A stretch of 48,480 nt of DNA from Candidatus Falkowiibacteriota bacterium (GCA_018693855.1 JABHMO010000029.1:1-48480); one strand, 5' to 3'; shown: positions 24,790-33,132, counted from the stretch's first letter. The notes: generated by a model not told the origin, from the sequence alone. Numbers and translations: made by a program.

Positions 24790-25224
24790 ATGAAAAAACA
24801 ACTAGGGTTCTCTCTTGTTGAATTACTAGTAGTAATTGCGATTATTGGTATTTTATCAACATTGGCAGTTATCTATCTTGGTAGCACAACTGAGAAAGCA
24901 AATGACGCAAAAAGAATTACTCATGTTAACAACTTGAAAACAGCGTTAGAAGTTATTAAAAGTGAAAATGGTAGCTATGGTACAGTTTGTGCTGCAGGAC
25001 CTGCAACTGCTTGTTCTGGCTTAGGTGAATATATCCCTGACATGGCTCAGTACACAGATCCTTCAGGTTCAGCAACTGCTTGTACAGCTGTTTCAACAGG
25101 TGCTTGTGAATACAATTTTTTAACATTTTCAGGTACTGGTTATGTCTTAGATTTTTATCTTGAAGCTGGTGCTGGTGATCTAGATGCTGGTCCTCATACT
25201 TTAATTGATGGTGTTATTGAATAA
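24790..25224 (+). CDS. Type IV pilin (probable major subunit)
   Basis: 144 residues. The class III signal is short and canonical: KKQLG|FSLVELLVVIAIIGILSTLAVIYL, with cleavage after Gly and the conserved Glu at +5 for assembly. A helical 'KANDAKRITHVNNLKTALEVIK' spine follows, then a small globular domain with two Cys pairs, as in Gram-positive-type and CPR pseudopilins. Of the three prepilin-like genes here it has the most canonical leader, so it is the best candidate for the main fibre subunit. No prepilin peptidase gene lies in the window. Confidence 0.9.
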   Translation: MKKQLGFSLVELLVVIAIIGILSTLAVIYLGSTTEKANDAKRITHVNNLKTALEVIKSENGSYGTVCAAGPATACSGLGEYIPDMAQYTDPSGSATACTAVSTGACEYNFLTFSGTGYVLDFYLEAGAGDLDAGPHTLIDGVIE

Positions 25225-25243
25225 TTTAATTCTGTAAATAACT

Positions 25244-25753
25244 ATGTCTTTGAAAAGATGGTCAAACTCTGATAATGGTCAGTCTGGTTTAGGCATACTT
25301 GAAGTTATTGCTATTCTTGCGATTTTGGGAGTACTGTCACTTGTGGCAGTACTGTCAATTCAAGTTATTCAAGAAAAAGCAAGAGATGTAAAGAGAGTTA
25401 GTGATATGAATACTCTCTCTACATCTTATAATAAGATTATCTTTGAGTACGATGACTATACTAAATCCGGTTGTACGCTAGGGCACATGCATGCATGCTC
25501 TGGTAATTTAGAGATGATGAAAATTTTACCTGTGATAGGTGAGATAAAAGATCCTGTGTATCATAATGATATAGAACTGTGTTCTTATGATTTATGTCGG
25601 CAGGATGTTTCTGTTTGCGATTACGCACTTGTTGAGCAGGACGATGGTTATTATGAAGTGCTTTTTAATTTAGAACACGGAATCGAAGATTTTGAGGAGA
25701 AAGGTTGTTACAAGTTGACTCCGATTGGCATTCAAAAAATTGAACTTAACTAA
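25244..25753 (+). CDS. Prepilin-like protein (minor pilin)
   Basis: 169 residues. The leader is longer and less regular ('SLKRWSNSDNGQSG|LGILEVIAILAILGVLSLVAVLSI'), but the Glu at +5 and hydrophobic helix of a pilin are present. The following 'KARDVKRVSDMNTLSTSYNKI' spine and Cys-containing C-terminal domain ending 'GCYKLTPIGIQKI' match the next gene, so the two are paralogues. Position +1 is Leu instead of the usual Phe/Met. It starts 19 bp after the major pilin gene and is probably a minor tip or priming pilin. Confidence 0.82.
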   Translation: MSLKRWSNSDNGQSGLGILEVIAILAILGVLSLVAVLSIQVIQEKARDVKRVSDMNTLSTSYNKIIFEYDDYTKSGCTLGHMHACSGNLEMMKILPVIGEIKDPVYHNDIELCSYDLCRQDVSVCDYALVEQDDGYYEVLFNLEHGIEDFEEKGCYKLTPIGIQKIELN

Positions 25754-25755
25754 AT

Positions 25756-26241
25756 ATGATAAATAAATACAAAAATCAAAAAGGTATAACTTTAATTGAA
25801 GTTTTAGTTGTAGCGATTATTATAGGAATAATGCTGACGCTGTGGTCAGTTTCTATTGCCGCTAAAAAGGCTGAAGTCCGAGATCTGAAAAGATTGAATG
25901 ACATTAACGAACTAAAAGGTGCAATGGAGTTAATGAAGAACGAAACTGGTTCATATGATAGAGCTTTTTGTGATTTGACTTACGTCAGCTCGTGTGTTAA
26001 AAAGGAGAATTCAGAGCTTAAAGTCTTTTTACCCGGAATCGGAAGGATCAATGACCCTGCTGAACTCAGAAAATCTTGTGGAGAAGGTGATAACTGTACA
26101 AGCTCAGAATGTAACTACGCTTTTACTCATTTAGACCCTGATGACTATCAAGTCCTATTTCACCTCGAAAAAGGCGATGAACGATATGGTGGCGAAGGCT
26201 GTTATAGATTGTCACCGCTTGGGATTAATAAAGTTAAATAA
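25756..26241 (+). CDS. Prepilin-like protein (minor pilin)
   Basis: 161 residues with leader 'MINKYKNQKG|ITLIEVLVVAIIIGIMLTLW', a canonical prepilin cleavage and Glu+5. The spine is 'AEVRDLKRLNDINELKGAMELMK', and the C-terminal part ends 'GEGCYRLSPLGINKVK', very like the upstream gene. Several Cys residues could form disulphides outside the cell. It starts two bases after the previous stop, so the pilins form one operon. No further pilus genes follow. Confidence 0.85.
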   Translation: MINKYKNQKGITLIEVLVVAIIIGIMLTLWSVSIAAKKAEVRDLKRLNDINELKGAMELMKNETGSYDRAFCDLTYVSSCVKKENSELKVFLPGIGRINDPAELRKSCGEGDNCTSSECNYAFTHLDPDDYQVLFHLEKGDERYGGEGCYRLSPLGINKVK

Positions 26242-26305
26242 TCACAGTTGATTCGTTGATTCGTTGATTGGTTTATTAGTTAATAAGTTTGAAATTTAGC
26301 GCTTG

Positions 26306-26366
26306 TCTTTACATGTATTTACAAATATTTACTTGTATTCACTTGTATTTACTCATATTTACCTGC
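26306..26366 (+). repeat. Decamer tandem repeat before dacA (TATTTAC family)
   Basis: TTTACATGTA / TTTACAAATA / TTTACTTGTA / TTCACTTGTA / TTTACTCATA in register. The reverse complement of this word type occurs just after dacA (27652-27700), so the gene is flanked by inverted copies. Confidence 0.7.
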
Positions 26367-26377
26367 GACTATTCACT

Positions 26378-27652
26378 ATGGATTTAAAAGGTTGGATATT
26401 CCTTCTATCAGTATTAATTTTTATGTTTGGTGTTTACCAGGCAACAAACGCGGCAGAATTAGGTCGTGTTGATGTTTTAGTAGACGAAATGACGATAAAG
26501 AACGGTTATACTGTGAAAAGTTTAGATCAATCTTTTTGGCTGCCCGTTTTTCCAAATCAGTACGATAAACCGGTTAACATTACAATAAAGGAACTCAATA
26601 GTGAAGATAAAGCTGTTTCAGATGTGTATGAATATGATATTCGCACAGGTAATAATGGGTTTTTAATAAAACCAGCTTTACTTTCTCTAGAATACAGTGA
26701 TGATTCAAATGAAGAAAAAGCAATCTATTTTTATGATAATGGAAAATCTTTATGGCGGAAATTACCTTCAACTGTAAGAAGCTCAACCATAATTCAAGCA
26801 AAAACAATTTTCCCATACGCAAAAATAGCTGTTTTTAATTCAGATCCAAATGTTTACGTGAAAGAGTCACTTCCACAACCAGTTGTTAAAAAGGTAGCGG
26901 CAGTGATTGAGTCTGATAATTCTTTAACTGCGGTGAGTGCTCTTGTTATCAATAAAAAAACTGATGAGATAGTTTTTGCAAAGAACATCAATGATCAAAG
27001 ATCAATTGCAAGTTTAACCAAACTGATGAGTGCACTCGTCTTTTTAGATCATAATCCTGGATGGAGCAAAGTTGTTACAATGAAACAGTCTGATTTTGTT
27101 GGTGGTGCTTCATTGTGGGTTAAAGTCGGAGACAGTGTCACTGTGAAGGATCTGTTCTATTCAACAATGGTTGGTTCCAAAAATAATGCAGTTATGGCAT
27201 TAGCTAGGTCAACTGGACTAAGTTTTGATCAATTTGTTTCTAAGATGAATCAGAAAGCGATAAAAATGGGATTAACAAAGACTCGATTTGTAGAACCGAC
27301 AGGTTTGAATGAAGGAAATGTCTCGACAGCTGCTGAAATGGCAGAGATAGCTCTTCAAGCTTTCAATAGATTTGAAGTGCTGCAAGCTAGCACGTCAAAG
27401 ACGTATACAGTAACAACAAATAACAGTGGGATAAATTATCCAGTTAGAAATACTAGTTTAAAAGTTCTTAATCGAGATTTATACGTAACGGGTACAAAAA
27501 CAGGTTGGACAGATGAGGCCGGTTACTGTTTGGCTACTCAGGCTAAGAAAGGTAGAGATTCCAATCAAGAGTTGATTGCACTCGTTATGGGAGCGAAGAT
27601 TAGTCAGAATTATGAAGAAGTTTATGGATTGTTGACTAAGTATCTTAAGTAA
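26378..27652 (+). CDS. dacA: D-alanyl-D-alanine carboxypeptidase (PBP5-like)
   Basis: Start taken at ATG 26378; the longer track ORF runs through the word repeat. The 424-residue product has an N-terminal hydrophobic segment 'GWIFLLSVLIFMFGVYQATNA' (signal or anchor), a beta-rich domain of about 170 residues, then a penicillin-binding S11 peptidase domain. The three active-site motifs are SxxK 'SIASLTKLMSALV', SxN-type 'GSKNNAVMALA' and KTG 'GTKTGWTDEAGYC'. It trims the pentapeptide of peptidoglycan outside the membrane. Unlike E. coli PBP5, the extra domain is at the N-terminus. Confidence 0.88.
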   Translation: MDLKGWIFLLSVLIFMFGVYQATNAAELGRVDVLVDEMTIKNGYTVKSLDQSFWLPVFPNQYDKPVNITIKELNSEDKAVSDVYEYDIRTGNNGFLIKPALLSLEYSDDSNEEKAIYFYDNGKSLWRKLPSTVRSSTIIQAKTIFPYAKIAVFNSDPNVYVKESLPQPVVKKVAAVIESDNSLTAVSALVINKKTDEIVFAKNINDQRSIASLTKLMSALVFLDHNPGWSKVVTMKQSDFVGGASLWVKVGDSVTVKDLFYSTMVGSKNNAVMALARSTGLSFDQFVSKMNQKAIKMGLTKTRFVEPTGLNEGNVSTAAEMAEIALQAFNRFEVLQASTSKTYTVTTNNSGINYPVRNTSLKVLNRDLYVTGTKTGWTDEAGYCLATQAKKGRDSNQELIALVMGAKISQNYEEVYGLLTKYLK

Positions 27653-27700
27653 ATACGGGTGAATATGAGTAAATACATGTAAATATAAGTAAATCGCAGT
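27652..27700 (+). repeat. Inverted copy of the decamer repeat after dacA
   Basis: GTAAATACGG / GTGAATATGA / GTAAATACAT / GTAAATATAA / GTAAATCGCA: decamers that are reverse complements of the TATTTAC words upstream of dacA. Confidence 0.7.
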
Positions 27701-27704
27701 AAGC

Positions 27705-27797
27705 GCCCCTTATTCACGCACGACTTCTTGACGGTCGTAGCTTTGCAAGCGAAGACTGTTAGTCTGCGATAAAACAAGCTGCAAAGATTAAAGGGGC
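27705..27797 (+). other. Compact multi-stem element, possible structured RNA
   Basis: Nested perfect pairings: GCCCCTT (27705-27711) with AAGGGGC (27791-27797); ACGAC/GTCGT (27720-27738); CTTTGCA (27741-27747) with TGCAAAG (27780-27786); and GACT-gtt-AGTC at the tip. This gives a closed three-way-like structure of 93 nt with no ORF. It may be a small RNA, a terminator-like insulator or a repeat. The strand is not certain. Confidence 0.45.
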
Positions 27798-27925
27798 AGT
27801 GAAAACAAAATTCAAAATAAAAAAATATATTGATAATTGGAATTGATAATTAGAAAATTATGATTGGGGGTGGTTTTTTTTTGTTCCCTAATTTCTAATT
27901 TCAAACTTCTAATTTCCTATTTACT

Positions 27926-28291
27926 ATGAGCGATACACAAATTCGTATTCAAGAGATGTACAATGAATTAAAGGAAGCTGAAAAGAAGAAAAAAGAGTTG
28001 ATGGCTTCAATTAAAGACGCTTATCAAAATTATAAGGAGTTTGATGAAATCAAAGAGGAAATGGATAAACTTAAAGTTCGGAAAAAAGAGATTGACGGAG
28101 CTGTGAGAAATGAGTATGCTTCTGAATACAATGATTTAGATGATGTAAAAACTGATATAAAAGATACAAAGATGGTTCTTTCCGACCTAATGTGGAATGA
28201 GATCATGAAAAATAAAACCGTTGAAGTTGTTGATCAATATGATCAGAAATATGTACCCGAAGTTACTGTGACGCTTCGTAAAGATGGATAA
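27926..28291 (+). CDS. Hypothetical coiled-coil protein
   Basis: 121 residues, very rich in Lys and Glu. Residues 5-60 form a long helix with heptad-like hydrophobics ('EMYNELKEAEKKKKELMAS', 'EIKEEMDKLKVRKKEI'), and a second helix lies around 70-95. A short beta-like tail 'KYVPEVTVTLRKDG' ends the protein. There is no signal peptide or membrane segment, so it should be a cytosolic oligomer or scaffold. I cannot assign a family. No SD is seen. It is flanked by AT-rich repeats on both sides. Confidence 0.7.
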   Translation: MSDTQIRIQEMYNELKEAEKKKKELMASIKDAYQNYKEFDEIKEEMDKLKVRKKEIDGAVRNEYASEYNDLDDVKTDIKDTKMVLSDLMWNEIMKNKTVEVVDQYDQKYVPEVTVTLRKDG

Positions 28292-28297
28292 TTTCGG

Positions 28298-28465
28298 AAG
28301 TTCCAAATAACAAATTACAAAAAATAAACAAGAACCAAGCACCAAGTATTAAATGATAAATTAAAAACATAGCTATTTCTTTTTTTAATTAGTTTGAAAT
28401 TTTGTATTTCTAATTTTGAATTTGTAATTTGTTTGTATTTTGTAATTTGCTATTTGGCTTTTACG
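28298..28465. repeat. Long imperfect inverted repeat before mnmA (CAAATTACAAA family)
   Basis: Left arm CCAAATAACAAATTACAAAA and following words; right arm TTTGTAATTTGTTTGTATTTTG and GTAATTTGCTATTTGG. The arms are about 65 bp. The same words occur at 36328-36500 and 46340-46475. Confidence 0.75.
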
Positions 28466-28473
28466 TCGTTTCT

Positions 28474-29571
28474 ATGAATAAAAACAACAAAATAAAAGTA
28501 GCTATCGGCATGTCTGGCGGAGTCGATTCTTCAGTTGCTGCGGCATTATTAAAAAAACAAGGTTACGACGTTGTTGGCATTTTTATTCAATTTTGGTCAG
28601 AAAAGGTGAAAGGATCAGCTCGAGATAATGTTTGTTGTTCATTTGAATCGAAAAATGATGCACAGAAAGTCTGTCGGCAATTAGGTATGCCGTTTTACAC
28701 AATGAACATGAAGACTGATTTTAAGAAGGCGGTAGTAGATGATTTTATCTGTAAATATGAAAAAGGAGATACTCCTAATCCTTGTGTTAGATGTAATAAG
28801 TACATTAAATTTGGCGAATTTATTAAGAGAGCGAAGGCTCTGGGTTGTGATTATGTGGCGACGGGGCATTATTCACGTATCACGCATCACGTAGCACGTA
28901 ACAAATACGAATTGAAAAAATCAAAAGATAAGGAGAAGGATCAGACGTATTTTTTGCATCAGTTGACGCAGAATCAGCTTAAGCATGTATTATTTCCAGT
29001 TGGCAAATACACAAAGCCAGAAGTGAGAAAGTTAGCGAAGAAGTTTGATTTGCCGACTAAGAGTAAGTTGGAATCTCAGGAAGTTTGTTTTATTCCGGAT
29101 GGGAACCTGGAAAAATTCTTGAAACGTCACTTAACTTTTTCTGCTGGCGATATTAAGGATATAAAAACAAAGGAAGTTCTTGGTCAACACAAAGGATTGC
29201 CTGTCTACACAATCGGGCAGAGAAAGGGGATTGGCTTGGCTGCTGGACCTTGGTTTGTTGTAAGAAAGGATAGTAAAAGCAATGTGCTATGGGTCACGAA
29301 TGATGAGAAAGATTTATTAAGTAACGAATTTACTGTAAAAAATGTAAATTGGATAGTAGGAACAGAAAATCTTCTGTTCCCCATGCGACTAAAATGCAAA
29401 ATAAGATACCGAACAAAATCAGTGTTCGCAACGATAAAAAAAGACTCAAAAAGTAAGTCAATGAACAACTATATTGTTCAATTCAAAAAACCACAAAGAG
29501 CAATCACCAAAGGACAGTATGCAGTATTTTATAAAGGGAAAAGCTGTCTAGGTGGTGGTGAAATTTATTAA
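28474..29571 (+). CDS. mnmA: tRNA-specific 2-thiouridylase MnmA
   Basis: Start taken at ATG 28474, directly before 'KIKVAIGMSGGVDSSVAAALL'; the track ORF extends into the repeat. The 365-residue enzyme adds sulphur to U34 of tRNA-Lys, -Glu and -Gln. Motifs: PP-loop 'SGGVDSSVAA', catalytic Cys in 'TPNPCVRCNKYIKF' and second Cys in 'SQEVCFIPDG', also 'ATGHYSRI' and 'KDQTYFLHQL'. Between the last two, the residues THHVARNKYE are encoded by a word repeat (28872-28902) like one at 46609-46638, so repeat sequence has been absorbed into a variable loop. No SD is seen. Confidence 0.94.
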   Translation: MNKNNKIKVAIGMSGGVDSSVAAALLKKQGYDVVGIFIQFWSEKVKGSARDNVCCSFESKNDAQKVCRQLGMPFYTMNMKTDFKKAVVDDFICKYEKGDTPNPCVRCNKYIKFGEFIKRAKALGCDYVATGHYSRITHHVARNKYELKKSKDKEKDQTYFLHQLTQNQLKHVLFPVGKYTKPEVRKLAKKFDLPTKSKLESQEVCFIPDGNLEKFLKRHLTFSAGDIKDIKTKEVLGQHKGLPVYTIGQRKGIGLAAGPWFVVRKDSKSNVLWVTNDEKDLLSNEFTVKNVNWIVGTENLLFPMRLKCKIRYRTKSVFATIKKDSKSKSMNNYIVQFKKPQRAITKGQYAVFYKGKSCLGGGEIY

Positions 29572-29590
29572 TAAATTGAAAGATATTTAG

Positions 29591-29615
29591 AAAAAGGTGC
29601 TATTGCATCTTTTTT
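29591..29615 (+). terminator. Terminator after mnmA
   Basis: AAAAAGgTGC-tatt-GCAtCTTTTT hairpin followed by more T residues. Confidence 0.75.
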
Positions 29616-29692
29616 GTTTTTGTGTTAATATATGATAATTGTTCATTCATAATTTGTTCCGCAACTATTTGCTTCTAACGTTGGAGGGCACG

Positions 29693-30592
29693 ATGAGTAT
29701 ATATCAAGCCGGAAGAACAATCCTTTCTCAGACACCAGGTATCAATGTGATGCAGATACCTAATTATCCACGATTTGAGTGGTATCATTTTTTGCCGCCT
29801 GAAATGGCACTTATGTTGGGTGTGAATTTGCAAAGTGATGTTTCAATGATGTCTATGGCAGCGCACGAATTATTGTTAAAAAATGGCATCCCAACATTCT
29901 TTGTAGAGGCACCATCTATCAATTCTCACGTCGTGCATTCTTGTACAATGTTGCCGTTTGAAGTCGTGATGAGGAGATATCCTGGTGGGCGATTGATTCA
30001 ACGTGATAATTGCCATGTGTATATGTTCGATCATGAATATGTTGTAGATCTGCTGGATGTTTCTGCTATAGAACTGTATTTGTTGACCGAGCAGGGAAAA
30101 GTGATGTTTGACCATTGTCCAATCCCTTTGAAGATCAAAAAACCTTTAGATGGATTAGATAGCTTGTTTGTATCGTTCACAGCTGGAATGGTTGCAGATC
30201 AAATCTCCTTACTTCACTCAACTCATTCCGATCTTCAATCGGAAGTGATGGCTTGTTGTTCGTTAGTTCCTTTTAGACTTTCGAATAAAAAAGTTGTTGA
30301 GATGTTTGATATGGCAGTGAACGCATTTAAGTTATTGGAGGCTGGTTGGGCTCGGGCTGACTATACTCTGATTGATTTGCGTTTGCGATTCGGATTTACT
30401 CAGTCGGGGAAGCTAGTAATTGCTTCTGTGATTGATAGTGATTCCGTGACATTGATATTGACTAATGACAGGCGTTCAAAGGAAACCCTTCGATACGCAG
30501 AATATCTCAGTGCAGTCTCTATGAGAGGTTTACCTGGATTTATTGGATCAATTGCTCAATGCGCTCGACAGTTCTTCCCTGAAAAGGACTAA
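29693..30592 (+). CDS. Degenerate PurC (SAICAR synthetase)-like paralogue
   Basis: Start taken at ATG 29693, eight bases after GGAGGG; the track start is upstream of the SD. The 299-residue protein aligns by eye with the PurC encoded next door. 'LPFEVVMRRYPGGRLIQR' matches 'IPIEVVVRRFAVGSYLKR', and 'LIDLRLRFGFTQSGKLVIASVIDSDS' matches the PurC signature region. The N-terminal GKTK nucleotide loop has become 'AGRTILSQ', and the ADVIDNDSWRL segment has become ASVIDSDSVTL, so key acidic and arginine residues are lost. It is probably not a SAICAR synthetase; a regulatory or diverged ATP-grasp-like role is possible. It has its own SD and terminator. Confidence 0.7.
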   Translation: MSIYQAGRTILSQTPGINVMQIPNYPRFEWYHFLPPEMALMLGVNLQSDVSMMSMAAHELLLKNGIPTFFVEAPSINSHVVHSCTMLPFEVVMRRYPGGRLIQRDNCHVYMFDHEYVVDLLDVSAIELYLLTEQGKVMFDHCPIPLKIKKPLDGLDSLFVSFTAGMVADQISLLHSTHSDLQSEVMACCSLVPFRLSNKKVVEMFDMAVNAFKLLEAGWARADYTLIDLRLRFGFTQSGKLVIASVIDSDSVTLILTNDRRSKETLRYAEYLSAVSMRGLPGFIGSIAQCARQFFPEKD

Positions 30593-30606
30593 GACTCACA
30601 TCTGAG

Positions 30607-30630
30607 CCACTCCCATTGGAGTGGTTTTTA
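30607..30630 (+). terminator. Terminator after the PurC-like gene
   Basis: CCACTCC-catt-GGAGTGG followed by TTTTTA. Confidence 0.85.
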
Positions 30631-30723
30631 ATTTGTAAAATTCGCAGCTTTTTGCTAACATATGGGCAGAATCACTGTTCCTTTTATGGCTATGTTGTTC
30701 ACCCCCTTTTCAAGGAGAAACTC

Positions 30724-31632
30724 ATGTCGGCAAGTATGCTCAAACCTGGTGCTAGGATTGCAATAGGTAAAACAAAGACGATTTATACGGTTGAAGAACA
30801 TCCAGACCTTTGCTGGATCGAAAATCGAGATGATATTACTGCGGATGATGATCCGAGTAAAACAAGAGAGATAGAGGGCAAAGCTCTTTTTGCTACTACA
30901 GTGACCTGCAACGTTTTTGCTCTGTTGAAAAAACTTGGCATAGCTGTCGCATTCAGGGTACAAACAGATGATACGTCCTTTGTCGCAAAACGTTGCAGAA
31001 TGATCCCGATTGAAGTTGTGGTACGACGGTTTGCTGTCGGGAGTTACTTGAAAAGATCTCCTGAATTAGTTGTTGAGGAAGGAGCTCCCCCTCATCGATT
31101 TGAAGACGTTGTTGTCGAACTCTTTCTTAAGACAACAAGAGGTGAGTTGATTGTTAACGATGAGACTGTTGTGTCTGGTCTAAATCCAGGGAAAGGTGAA
31201 GAAGATCCGTTGATGATTTACAATCCTCGGGAGTATGGTAGGTACTATCTTTATCATCCTAAAAGACCAGTAACTCCAGAAAGCTCTTTGAATAGATCTC
31301 TTTCTGTGGATCAATTAGGAGTAAAGCTTGTAAATATTGAAAATATTCAGGAAATATCACGAAGAGTGTTTCTATTGCTTGAAAAAGCATGGGAACGGCT
31401 GGATTGTCGATTGATTGATTTCAAGATTGAGTTTGGGATTACAGCTGACGGGGAATTGGTTGTTGCTGATGTCATTGATAACGACAGTTGGCGATTGCGA
31501 GATCAGGACTGGAATGAGCTGTCAAAACAAGTTTTCCGTGACGGTGCAGGTCTTGACGAAGTTTCGACTGTTTACGAGTTAGTTGCTGAACTATCAAGGA
31601 AATTCCAAGCAATGCAAATCTCTCTCCCATAG
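30724..31632 (+). CDS. purC: Phosphoribosylaminoimidazole-succinocarboxamide synthase
   Basis: Start taken at ATG 30724 after AAGGAG; the track ORF begins upstream. 302 residues. PurC joins aspartate to CAIR with ATP, giving SAICAR in purine synthesis. Visible motifs are the N-terminal 'AIGKTKTIYTV' nucleotide loop, 'IPIEVVVRRFAVGSYLKR' (signature 1), and 'LIDFKIEFGITADGELVVAD' followed by 'VIDNDSWRLRD' (signature 2). An extra segment around residues 100-160 makes it longer than the E. coli enzyme (237). purB, the lyase that uses SAICAR next, lies 135 bp downstream, so the pair covers two successive steps. Confidence 0.9.
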   Translation: MSASMLKPGARIAIGKTKTIYTVEEHPDLCWIENRDDITADDDPSKTREIEGKALFATTVTCNVFALLKKLGIAVAFRVQTDDTSFVAKRCRMIPIEVVVRRFAVGSYLKRSPELVVEEGAPPHRFEDVVVELFLKTTRGELIVNDETVVSGLNPGKGEEDPLMIYNPREYGRYYLYHPKRPVTPESSLNRSLSVDQLGVKLVNIENIQEISRRVFLLLEKAWERLDCRLIDFKIEFGITADGELVVADVIDNDSWRLRDQDWNELSKQVFRDGAGLDEVSTVYELVAELSRKFQAMQISLP

Positions 31633-31642
31633 AGAAACCCAC

Positions 31643-31671
31643 AAGAATCGCTGCAACAGCGGTTCTTTTAA
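31643..31671 (+). terminator. Terminator after purC
   Basis: AAGAAtCGCTG-caa-CAGCGgTTCTT followed by TTA. Confidence 0.8.
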
Positions 31672-31767
31672 GATCTTGCAATAATTATGAAATTAATGTA
31701 ATATTACATAATCGATGATTATTCGTCGTAGTACCTTGATATTCACATACCGAAGAAGGAGCGTATT

Positions 31768-33087
31768 ATGGATCGCCGTTATGCCAAGATACAAATGGAT
31801 GCCATTTGGAGTGAAAAAGCAAAGTTCCAGTTTTGGTTTTTGGTCGAGATGACCGTTCTTGAAGCGAGAATTCGGCTTGGTCATATCAAAATAGAAAATG
31901 GGTTGGCGTTAATCGAGCAAGCCAAGAGAATGGTTCAGATTGACGCTGGAGCAATTAATGAGTATGAGTCAAAAGTGAGCAAACACGACGTAGTCGCGTT
32001 TCTGCATCATGTTTCGCCGCAAATACCAGAAGAATTACGACCTTATTTGCATCAACTGATGACGTCTTATGACGTACATGATCCGGCTTTCTTCGCATTC
32101 CAGTTGCGGCAAAGCGTGATTTTGATCAGAGAACAGTTTGTTTCATTGATGGATGTTCTTAAACGTCGAGCACGTGAGTTTAAGAAAACGTTGCAAATGG
32201 GACGTACTCACTTGGTTCATGCTGAATATACAACATTTGGCTTGACTCTTGCCAAATGGTACGAGGAAGCTAAGCAGTATTTGCAAACGCTAGATGATTT
32301 GATTGAAAAAGTGGCAGTTGCCAAGTTCTCGGGAGCTGTCGGAAATTACACCTTACCTCCCATCGTGGAAAAGGAAGCTTGTCGATTGTTGAATGTTCGA
32401 CATGTTGTGGCTACTCAGATCATAACGCGCAGCATTGTGGCTCACTACGTCAGTGATTTGGTTATTGTTGCTGGATTTATGAACAAAATAGCTGATGATC
32501 TTCGTAAATTGACAGCGACTGAATGTTGTGAAGTTCAAGAGTATTTTAAGCCAGGTCAAAAGGGATCCTCGGCGATGCCTCACAAGCGTAATCCTATTAG
32601 TTTGGAAAATATTGGTGGGCAATATCGATCAATCATTGGTCTACCAATTACAGCTTTTTTGAATCAGGAAACAGATTTCGAAAGAGATTTGCGAAATTCG
32701 TCAGCAGAAAGAAATACAATTGCTGATGTATCGCATTTGACGCTCTATATTGTTGTACGGTTGACAAATGTCATTGACAAGATGTATGTCTATCCAAAGA
32801 ATATGCTCAGAAATGCGGCGTTGTCTCATGGCCTAGTATTTTCTCAATTGGTGCAATCAACGCTCGCAGACAAGGGACAAATTCCTCGGGAAGATGCTCA
32901 TCAACTTGTTTATGATATTGCTCAACATTGCATTGAGGAGAACTGTGACTTTTTCACTGAGTTGAAAGCGAATGATAAAGTAATGGCCGTCTTGGACGAG
33001 GTTGAGCTAAAAGCAATGTTTAATCCCTGGGCTCAGTTGCCGTATTTGGATGAACAGTTTGAATCAATTTTCGACGAAGTCGCCTAG
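31768..33087 (+). CDS. purB: Adenylosuccinate lyase
   Basis: 439 residues; AAGGAG lies seven bases before the ATG. A fumarase/aspartase superfamily enzyme that splits SAICAR to AICAR and adenylosuccinate to AMP, releasing fumarate. The family signature 'GSSAMPHKRNP' is intact (near residue 266) with 'MGRTHLVHAEYTTFG' (catalytic His region) and 'RDLRNSSAERNTIAD'. It is separated from purC by a terminator, so the two are separate transcripts. PurB could serve AMP synthesis from IMP even if de novo purine synthesis is incomplete, but no purA is in the window. Confidence 0.93.
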   Translation: MDRRYAKIQMDAIWSEKAKFQFWFLVEMTVLEARIRLGHIKIENGLALIEQAKRMVQIDAGAINEYESKVSKHDVVAFLHHVSPQIPEELRPYLHQLMTSYDVHDPAFFAFQLRQSVILIREQFVSLMDVLKRRAREFKKTLQMGRTHLVHAEYTTFGLTLAKWYEEAKQYLQTLDDLIEKVAVAKFSGAVGNYTLPPIVEKEACRLLNVRHVVATQIITRSIVAHYVSDLVIVAGFMNKIADDLRKLTATECCEVQEYFKPGQKGSSAMPHKRNPISLENIGGQYRSIIGLPITAFLNQETDFERDLRNSSAERNTIADVSHLTLYIVVRLTNVIDKMYVYPKNMLRNAALSHGLVFSQLVQSTLADKGQIPREDAHQLVYDIAQHCIEENCDFFTELKANDKVMAVLDEVELKAMFNPWAQLPYLDEQFESIFDEVA

Positions 33088-33103
33088 GATAAACCGTAAC
33101 AGG

Positions 33104-33132
33104 ACCTGAAACCTCATTGTTTCAGGTTTTTT
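33104..33132 (+). terminator. Terminator after purB
   Basis: CCTGAAAC-ctcatt-GTTTCAGG followed by TTTTTTATT. Confidence 0.9.

Noticed and set aside
28298-28465. Insertion sequence with terminal inverted repeats
   Set aside because: There is no transposase ORF between the arms; the loop is only a few tens of bases and the arms are low-complexity words.
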